This document shows positions 58,277 to 64,000 of a stretch of 64,000 bases of DNA, piece by piece. A program made the position numbers and the translations under genes. A model generated the notes under the pieces. It had not been told where the DNA came from. It saw nothing but the letters and a program-made list of their open reading frames with translations, and did no database searches. Location of the stretch: positions 1,045,037 through 1,109,036 of the forward strand of contig NZ_BMUT01000001.1 in the NCBI RefSeq assembly GCF_014650335.1. The letters run 5' to 3'. This DNA comes from Streptomyces hiroshimensis. Lineage in GTDB: Bacteria > Actinomycetota > Actinomycetes > Streptomycetales > Streptomycetaceae. Each line of letters starts with the position of its first letter. Position 1 is the stretch's first letter.

Positions 58277-61155
58277 CGTCCGTTCCCCCTCAGTGCGACG
58301 AGATCCGCCAGCTCGGCGTCGGTCAGTTCGGTCACGGCCGCCTCGGCGGTGCCGAGGACGGCATCCGCCAGGGCCTGCTTGCGGGTGAGCATCTCCGCGA
58401 TGCGGTCCTCGACCGTGCCCTCGGTGACGAACCGGTGCACCTGTACCGGCTGCGTCTGTCCGATCCGGTACGCGCGGTCGGTCGCCTGCGCCTCGACTGC
58501 CGGGTTCCACCACCGGTCGAAGTGCACGACGTGTCCGGCCCGGGTGAGGTTCAGGCCCGTACCGGCTGCCTTGAGCGACAGCAGGAAGACGGGAACCTCG
58601 CCGTCCTGGAAGCGGCGCACCATGTCCTCGCGGCGCGGGACGGGCGTACCGCCGTGCAGGAGCTGCGTGGGGACGCCCCGTGCCGCCAGGTGCTGCTCCA
58701 GGATGCGGGCGGTTGCCACGTACTGCGTGAACACCAGCACGCTCGCGCCCTCGGCGAGGATCGTGTCCAGCAGCTCGTCCAGGAGCTCGACCTTGCCCGA
58801 GCGGCCGGCGATCCTCGGGGACTTCTCCTTGAGGAACTGCGCCGGGTGGTTGCAGATCTGCTTCAGGCCGGTCAGCAGCTTGACGATCAGGCCGCGCCGC
58901 TCGAAGCCGTCCGCACCCTCGATCTCGGCGAGGATCTCCCGCACCACGGCCTCGTACAGGCCCGCCTGTTCCTTGGTGAGCGCGACCGCGCGGTCCGTCT
59001 CGGTCTTCGGCGGCAGCTCCGGCGCGATGCCGGGGTCGGACTTGCGGCGGCGCAGCAGGAACGGACGGACGAGTACCGCGAGGCGCTCGGCCGCGGCGGG
59101 GTCCGTGCCGCCTTCGACGGCTTGGGCGTAGCGCTTGCGGAACCGGCTCAGCGGGCCGAGCAGTCCCGGCGTCGTCCAGTCGAGGATCGCCCACAGCTCG
59201 GAGAGGTTGTTCTCCACCGGTGTGCCGGACAGTGCGACGCGCGCCTTCGCACCGATGGTGCGCAGCTGCTTGGCGGTGTCGGAATACGGGTTCTTGACGT
59301 GCTGGGCCTCGTCCGCGACGACCAGGCCCCAGGCTTCGCCGGCCAGCCGCCGGGCGTCGAGGCGCATGGTGCCGTACGTCGTCAGCACGAACTCCCCGCC
59401 GGACAGCCCCTCCAGGGACCGTGCCGGGCCGTGGAAGCGGCGTACGGGGGTGCCGGGCGCGAACCGCTCGACTTCCCGCTGCCAGTTGCCCATCAGGGAC
59501 GCCGGGCAGACCACCAGCGTGGGACCGGCCGCCTCGGGCAGCGCCTGCCGGTGCAGGTGGAGGGCGATGAGGGTGATGGTCTTGCCGAGGCCCATGTCGT
59601 CGGCCAGGCAGCCGCCGAGCCCGAGGGAGGTCATCCGGTGCAGCCAGTCCAGGCCGCGCAGCTGGTAGTCGCGCAAGGTGGCGGCGAGCCCGGCGGGCTG
59701 GGGGACGGGCTCGCGGGACCGCTCGGGGTCGGCGATGCGGTCGCGGAGCGCCGCGAGCCAGCCGGTGGCCCGGACGTCGACCTGCGGGCCCTCCTCGTCG
59801 CCCTCCTCCACGGGCGCACGGCCGGTCAGGGCCGCCCCCAGCGCCTCGACCGGCGTGAGCTTGCGGTCCTGCCGCTCGCGGGCGCGGCGCACCGCGCCGG
59901 GGTCGACGAGCACCCACTGGTCGCGCAGCCGTACGGCGGGGCGGCCCGCTTCCGCCAGCCGGTCCAGCTCGGCCTGCGTCAGCTCCAGGCCGCCGACGGC
60001 GAAGCGCCAGCCGAAGGTGAGCAGCGCGTCGGCCGAGAGCAGTGACGGCATGCCGGAACGCTCGCGGTCCGCCCCCGTGCCGTCGCCCTCCGGGGGCCCC
60101 ACGACGGCCCGCGCGGTGAAGCTGCGGACGAGCTCCTTCGGCCAGTGCACCTCGACCCCGGTGGCGTCCAGCGCAGCGGAAGCCGTCCCCAGCAGTTCGC
60201 CGACCTCCTCGTCGGCGAGGTCGATGGCGTCGGGGACCGCGGCGGAGAGCAGCGGGGCGAGCGCAGGCCAGGCACGGGCGGCCCTGCGCAGCGCGAGGAG
60301 CGCCTTCATCCGGGCGTCCCGGCCGAGCGCTGCGGCCGCGGACGACGCTCCGGACCACACCTCGGCGGCGTCCGCGACGAGCGCGGGGTCGGAGAGGCTG
60401 TGCAGCTGGAGCACGGCCCGGAAGCGGGGCGCGGCGTCCTCGTCGGCGAGGGCTCCCAGCACCTCGACGCGCAGCGAGAGCCGTACGCCTGCATCGTGTC
60501 CGGCGGCGACGCCGGCGGCCCACGCGCGCTGCTCGGGCAGGCGGCGCGGTTCGGGCGCGGCGAAGGCGGGGCCGCCGGCGGCGAGGGCGGCGGCGGGGGA
60601 GCGGGGCAGCCCGTCGGCGACGGCGTCCAGGAAGGACCGTACGAGCAGTTCGGGTTCCGGCAGCAGCAGGGGGCCGGTGCCCGGGAGCGGCACGGCGTGC
60701 GCCGCGGGAGGCATCGCGGCGGCCAGCTCACGTACCCGGCGCAGGTCGTCGGCGGTGAGCGGGCCGACCCGCCACGCGTCGTGATCGGTCTCCGACAGGC
60801 CGGGCAGCAGGCGGCCGCGCGCCGCCATCTGCAGGGCGAGCACGGCGGCGGCGCCCCAGAAGGCGGCCGCCTCGTCGGCCCGCGCGGCCCGGGCGCGGGT
60901 GAGGACAGGAAGGGCGTCGCGTACGGGCAGCACGGCGGCCCGTACGGTCGTGGTGGTGACGTCGGTGCCGTCCGGGACGGCGATGGTCAGGTCCTCGACG
61001 CCGCCGGGGGAGGCGGGCGGTTCGGCGTCCGGGAGCCAGAAGGCCACCCGCCCGGTGCGTGCGGGGTCTCCGGGAAGGAAGACCGCCGAGCACTGGGCGA
61101 GCCGGGAGATCTCGGAGGGTGTTGCGGCAGAGGGCGGTGTCACAGCGCTGCGCAT
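58273..61155 (-). CDS. SNF2-family DEAD/DEAH-type helicase
   Basis: 960 aa. An N-terminal region of about 450 residues, bacterial-specific, precedes the two RecA-like lobes: Walker A DDMGLGKTITL (Lys525), DEAQ box VADEAQHVKN, GTPVENNLSELW, then lobe 2 with LVFTQYVATARILEQHL, LLSLKAAGTGLNLT and RAYRIGQTQPVQVHRF. It is a Swi2/Snf2 ATPase that moves along double-stranded DNA. Start ATG 61155 has GAGGA too close; GTG 61143 is better spaced and may be the true start. It is coupled to the SWIM gene. Confidence 0.92.
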   Translation of the reverse strand: MRSAVTPPSAATPSEISRLAQCSAVFLPGDPARTGRVAFWLPDAEPPASPGGVEDLTIAVPDGTDVTTTTVRAAVLPVRDALPVLTRARAARADEAAAFWGAAAVLALQMAARGRLLPGLSETDHDAWRVGPLTADDLRRVRELAAAMPPAAHAVPLPGTGPLLLPEPELLVRSFLDAVADGLPRSPAAALAAGGPAFAAPEPRRLPEQRAWAAGVAAGHDAGVRLSLRVEVLGALADEDAAPRFRAVLQLHSLSDPALVADAAEVWSGASSAAAALGRDARMKALLALRRAARAWPALAPLLSAAVPDAIDLADEEVGELLGTASAALDATGVEVHWPKELVRSFTARAVVGPPEGDGTGADRERSGMPSLLSADALLTFGWRFAVGGLELTQAELDRLAEAGRPAVRLRDQWVLVDPGAVRRARERQDRKLTPVEALGAALTGRAPVEEGDEEGPQVDVRATGWLAALRDRIADPERSREPVPQPAGLAATLRDYQLRGLDWLHRMTSLGLGGCLADDMGLGKTITLIALHLHRQALPEAAGPTLVVCPASLMGNWQREVERFAPGTPVRRFHGPARSLEGLSGGEFVLTTYGTMRLDARRLAGEAWGLVVADEAQHVKNPYSDTAKQLRTIGAKARVALSGTPVENNLSELWAILDWTTPGLLGPLSRFRKRYAQAVEGGTDPAAAERLAVLVRPFLLRRRKSDPGIAPELPPKTETDRAVALTKEQAGLYEAVVREILAEIEGADGFERRGLIVKLLTGLKQICNHPAQFLKEKSPRIAGRSGKVELLDELLDTILAEGASVLVFTQYVATARILEQHLAARGVPTQLLHGGTPVPRREDMVRRFQDGEVPVFLLSLKAAGTGLNLTRAGHVVHFDRWWNPAVEAQATDRAYRIGQTQPVQVHRFVTEGTVEDRIAEMLTRKQALADAVLGTAEAAVTELTDAELADLVALRGNGR

Positions 61156-61281
61156 TCCTCAAATTTGACTAGTCGCGGTCCGGAGCGCCCGAGGGTACAG
61201 GACGCACGCTCCCGGCGAAGACCTTCGCGAGGTGAGCCGCGCCACATGCCGGAGGCGAGGTGTACTCAACCCCCCTGTGCG

Positions 61282-61303
61282 CTGCGGGGGCTTGCCCCCG
61301 CAG
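61282..61303. promoter_or_regulatory. Strong hairpin in the desaturase leader region
   Basis: Ten-bp perfect stem (61282-61291 with 61294-61303) and a TT loop, in the 237-base divergent gap between the helicase and the desaturase. It may be a leader structure or a terminator for an upstream transcript. I see no known riboswitch around it, and no further gene in the gap. Confidence 0.4.
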
Positions 61304-61392
61304 GAACCGGGTGGTGACTCCATGGCCCCCGACCGGCTCCGGTCCGTACGTTCTGTGAGGTCAGCCCAGCCTGCCGACCGTCCGGAGAACCC

Positions 61393-62424
61393 ATGCCCCA
61401 GGCCACCACCCTGCTCGCGGAACCTGCCGCAGGCAGCGACTTCGCCCCGCTCCTCCGTCAGGTGCGGGGGCAGGGCCTCCTCGAACGCCGCAGGGGCTGG
61501 TACGCGCGCAGCATCGCCGTGAACCTCCTCGCGCTCGCCGCCACGGCCACCGGGATCGTGCTCTGCGGCGACTCCTGGTGGACGGTCCTGCTGGCCGTGC
61601 CCGCCGCCCTGTTCTGGGCCCGCACCGCGTTCGTCGGACACGACAGCGGGCACGCCCAGATAGCCGGCACCCGCCGCGCGGGCCGGCTGATCGGCCTCGT
61701 CCACGCGGACCTGCTGCTGGGCATGAGCTACGCATGGTGGAACGACAAGCACAACCGCCACCACGCCAACCCCAACCACGTCGACAAGGACCCCGACGTC
61801 GGCGTCGGGGCGCTCGTATGGACCCGGCGGCAGGCCGCACAGCGACTGGGCTTCTCCCGGTGGCTCACCCGCAACCAGGCCGTTCTCTTCTTCCCGATGC
61901 TCCTGCTCGAAGGCGTCAACCTGAAGATCTCGAGCGTGCGCGACCTCAAGAGGCAGAGCCCGGCCGAGCGGCGGACGGAAGCGGCACTCCTGGCCCTCCA
62001 CGCGACCGGCTACGCCGCTCTGCTGCTGTCCGCGATGTCCCCGGGCAAGGCCGTCGTCTTCGCCCTCGCCCACCACGCCCTCTTCGGCCTCCACCTCGGC
62101 ATGGTCTTCGCCCCCAACCACAAGGGCATGGAGATGCCCGACCCGGACGGTGAGCGCTGGGGCCACCTGCGCCGCCAGGTCCTCACCTCGCGCAACGTAC
62201 GCGGCGGCCCCGTCACGGACTGGCTCATGGGCGGGCTGAACTACCAGATCGAGCACCACCTCTTCCCCAGCATGCCGCGCCCCCACCTGCGCCTCGCCCG
62301 GCCGCTGGTCCGCACACACTGCCGCGCGTCGGGGCTCGCGTACACGGAGACTGGAATCGTCGACTCGTACCGCCAGGCGCTGCACCACATGCACGCGGTG
62401 GGCGCCCCGCTGCGGACCGGGTGA
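61393..62424 (+). CDS. Membrane fatty acid desaturase
   Basis: 343 aa. Three histidine boxes are present: HDSGH (83-87), HNRHH (120-124) and QIEHH (His288, His289), which bind the di-iron centre. Hydrophobic segments at about 43-75 and in the middle are membrane-embedded. The order and spacing match front-end/acyl-lipid desaturases of actinobacteria that introduce a double bond into membrane fatty acids using O2 and ferredoxin. GGAG precedes the ATG by 6 bases. Lipid adjustment on cold or stress is a plausible role. Confidence 0.92.
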   Translation: MPQATTLLAEPAAGSDFAPLLRQVRGQGLLERRRGWYARSIAVNLLALAATATGIVLCGDSWWTVLLAVPAALFWARTAFVGHDSGHAQIAGTRRAGRLIGLVHADLLLGMSYAWWNDKHNRHHANPNHVDKDPDVGVGALVWTRRQAAQRLGFSRWLTRNQAVLFFPMLLLEGVNLKISSVRDLKRQSPAERRTEAALLALHATGYAALLLSAMSPGKAVVFALAHHALFGLHLGMVFAPNHKGMEMPDPDGERWGHLRRQVLTSRNVRGGPVTDWLMGGLNYQIEHHLFPSMPRPHLRLARPLVRTHCRASGLAYTETGIVDSYRQALHHMHAVGAPLRTG

Positions 62425-62491
62425 GGAACCAGACGCCGCCGCCGGGCGTTCTCACGGACAGAGCGGCAGCCGTCGCGAAGGAGGCAGGGAC

Positions 62492-62674
62492 ATGAGCAAC
62501 AGGACCAAGGTCGCCGTCGGAGGCGTGGCGGTCGGAGTCATCCTGCTGTGGCTGCTGCCCTTCTGGGCCGCGCTGCTGGTGATGGTCGGGGTGCCGGTCG
62601 GCGCGTATCTCCTGCTGGACTCCTCGCAGCGCAAGAGGCTGCGCCGGGTGTCGCGCAAGGAGCTGGGGCGCTGA
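62492..62674 (+). CDS. Small membrane protein, unknown function
   Basis: 60 aa with two hydrophobic stretches (VAVGGVAVGVILLWLLP and AALLVMVGVPVGAYLLL) and a strongly basic tail (RKRLRRVSRKELGR). A perfect GAAGGAGG site lies 7 bases before the ATG. It follows the desaturase by 67 bases and could be co-transcribed. Function unknown. Confidence 0.72.
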   Translation: MSNRTKVAVGGVAVGVILLWLLPFWAALLVMVGVPVGAYLLLDSSQRKRLRRVSRKELGR

Positions 62675-62690
62675 CGGTTCCCGGGCGGGA

Positions 62691-63707
62691 TCAGCCGGTG
62701 AAGGCCGGCGCCAGCGCCGCGGGCATCGTGACCCGCGGGCTGCCGGATCCGTCCGCCGGGACGGTCCACAGATCCGATCCGTAGTCGCCGGGCAGCGCAT
62801 AGACGAGGGTGTGCCCGTCCCGCCACACCGCCTGGTCGTCGATGTTGCGCCGCTCGGCCGTCGCAGTCTCGCGCAGCGTGCGCAGATCCAGGACGTACAG
62901 CCGCCAGGGCGCGTCGTCGGGCACGCCCTCCACGCGCTTCTTGTAGGCGATGCGCGTCCCGTCCGGCGAGAGGGACGGGCACTCCACGTTGGTGTGCAGC
63001 GACCGCAGCGTCCGGTCGGTGCGATCGCCGCGCACCAGGTACGTGCGCCCGCCGGTCGCGACGGTCGCGTAGAAGTGCCTGTCGTCGGCGAACGTGACGC
63101 CCCAGACGTTGACGTCCGCAGCTTTGTGGAGCCGGCCGTCCAGGAAGAACCGGTAGTCCTCCAGGTTGCGGTCCAGCGTCCAGCCGTCCAGGCCCAGTAC
63201 GGAGGTGCGGGTGGAGAAGTCCGTCCCCGCGTACGAGTCCCCGCTGACGAAGACGGTCCAGGCGACGGAGCGGCCGCTGGGGGAGACCCGCGCCCGGGTC
63301 GGCACGCCGGCCAGGTCGTAGCGGCGCAGCTCGCGCATCCGGGCGTCCAGGACGACGGCCCGGTAGCCGTCCCGGAGCTTGCCGTGTACCGCCTGCAGGC
63401 AGATCCCCGTCCCGCCGGCCGCGTGGAAGCGCAGGCAGCGCACTCCGGACGAGGTGCGGGGCCCCGCCGGGGCGGCGGCGGGCACGGAGGCGATCTCGTC
63501 GCGGTGCGGCCCCCAGGCCATGTTCCGGAAGACGCTCCGGCCCGGCGCGTCCAGGACGACCTCGCCGCGGCCGACGCGCGGGTCGCCGGGGCGCGCCCGG
63601 TCCTTCTCGGCGGCCCGCCCGGCGGCGTGCAGGGTGGCCGCGATCGCGACGCCGCCCAGGACCAGCACGGCCGCGACGAGGATCAGGAGACGGTTCTTGC
63701 GGTTCAT
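62691..63707 (-). CDS. TolB-like beta-propeller protein, membrane-anchored
   Basis: 338 aa. An N-terminal anchor (LLILVAAVLVLGGVAIAATL) precedes a beta-propeller with TolB-type segments (VSPSGRSVAWTVF, CPSLSPDGTRIAYKK, DDQAVWRDGHTLVYALP). It is extracellular by topology. ATG at 63707 overlaps the MFS stop by one base (TGATG), with AAGGA 10 bases upstream. Likely a binding or scaffold protein linked to the transporter; no enzyme residues are seen. Confidence 0.83.
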   Translation of the reverse strand: MNRKNRLLILVAAVLVLGGVAIAATLHAAGRAAEKDRARPGDPRVGRGEVVLDAPGRSVFRNMAWGPHRDEIASVPAAAPAGPRTSSGVRCLRFHAAGGTGICLQAVHGKLRDGYRAVVLDARMRELRRYDLAGVPTRARVSPSGRSVAWTVFVSGDSYAGTDFSTRTSVLGLDGWTLDRNLEDYRFFLDGRLHKAADVNVWGVTFADDRHFYATVATGGRTYLVRGDRTDRTLRSLHTNVECPSLSPDGTRIAYKKRVEGVPDDAPWRLYVLDLRTLRETATAERRNIDDQAVWRDGHTLVYALPGDYGSDLWTVPADGSGSPRVTMPAALAPAFTG

Positions 63708-64000
63708 CAGGGCGGGTCCTTGTGGGTCACGCGGTTCACGTGGTTGTTCAGCGGACCGGCGCCGGAGGGCCGTCCGCGGGCAGGGATGCCGACGGGGGAC
63801 GCGGACGGGGATTTCGCAGGGCGCAGCAGCAGGGCGCTGACGGCGGCAGAGACGGCGAGGCTGGCCGCTGCCGCCTCCAGCGCCGTACGGTCGCCCCACG
63901 CCGCCCAGGCCGCACCGAAGGCGATCGAGCAGGCGAAGCGGGCGGCCGCCTGTCCGGTCTGCACGACGGCGAGCCCGCTGCCGCGGACGGACTCCGGAAC
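63707..64000 (-). CDS. MFS-type transporter, C-terminal end (5' truncated)
   Basis: The frame is open to the right edge; about 97 residues are visible. It reads VPESVRGSGLAVVQTGQAAARFACSI..., then a helix and a last helix (SLAVSAAVSALLLRP) followed by a basic tail, as at the end of Major Facilitator transporters. The N-terminal part is outside the window, so substrate and full length are unknown. Confidence 0.65.
   Translation of the reverse strand, partial: VPESVRGSGLAVVQTGQAAARFACSIAFGAAWAAWGDRTALEAAAASLAVSAAVSALLLRPAKSPSASPVGIPARGRPSGAGPLNNHVNRVTHKDPP

Noticed and set aside
61156..61392. Riboswitch before the desaturase
   Set aside because: Only a simple 10-bp stem with a TT loop is seen; no conserved riboswitch core was recognised.
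1..64000. tRNA or rRNA genes, CRISPR arrays, insertion sequences or phage genes
   Set aside because: I saw no cloverleaf-like segment, spaced repeats, transposase/integrase motifs or terminal inverted repeats on either strand.

Overview
The window is very GC-rich, with dense coding, frequent GTG starts and many 4-base stop/start overlaps. Gene content (EshA-type encapsulins, two-domain LysX, Nur and CsoR boxes, many secreted hydrolases) points to a Streptomyces-like actinomycete chromosome. I call 53 protein genes, two of them cut by the window edges. I see no rRNA, tRNA, CRISPR array, insertion sequence or integrase, and no gene-free stretch longer than about 240 bases.

Layout. 1-3438: end of a two-component system with a lipoprotein, then a secreted polysaccharide deacetylase. 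3447-6377: copper ATPase CopA behind three CsoR-type palindromes, and a MarR regulator. 6450-19271: a FUSC transporter and a block that matches, gene by gene, the KstR2 regulon for breaking down the last two steroid rings (C and D): fadE32/33-like, fadE31, an enoyl-CoA hydratase, ipdF, kstR2, fadA6, ipdC, ipdB, ipdA, echA20 and two SDR genes. Three related palindromes sit in its three promoter regions. 19353-23605: an ABC permease, a hydrolase-ABC ATPase fusion and a DUF1697 protein.

23655-35910: a secreted esterase and then a probable N-glycan utilisation locus. It holds a secreted GH85 endo-beta-N-acetylglucosaminidase, GH38 alpha-mannosidase, GH5 beta-mannosidase-like enzyme, a sugar ABC importer and a LacI regulator. 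35934-41107: a Nur box and a five-gene nickel-type ABC importer (nikABCDE). 41154-45565: an EamA transporter and LysX. 45575-52928: a NACHT-type STAND ATPase with a separate 14-blade WD40 protein, a tiny membrane protein, and two tandem family 2B encapsulin shell genes with no cargo gene in view. 53063-64000: phosphodiester glycosidase and PLC/GDPD-like secreted enzymes, a YceI fusion, a SWIM/SNF2 helicase pair, a fatty acid desaturase, a TolB-like protein and an MFS transporter cut by the edge.

A theme across the window is short tandem repeats at gene starts and at coupled stop/start junctions (RR/HK, nikB/nikC, nikC/nikD, NACHT/WD40, FUSC N-terminus). Family names come from recognising the protein sequences by eye; no database search was run.
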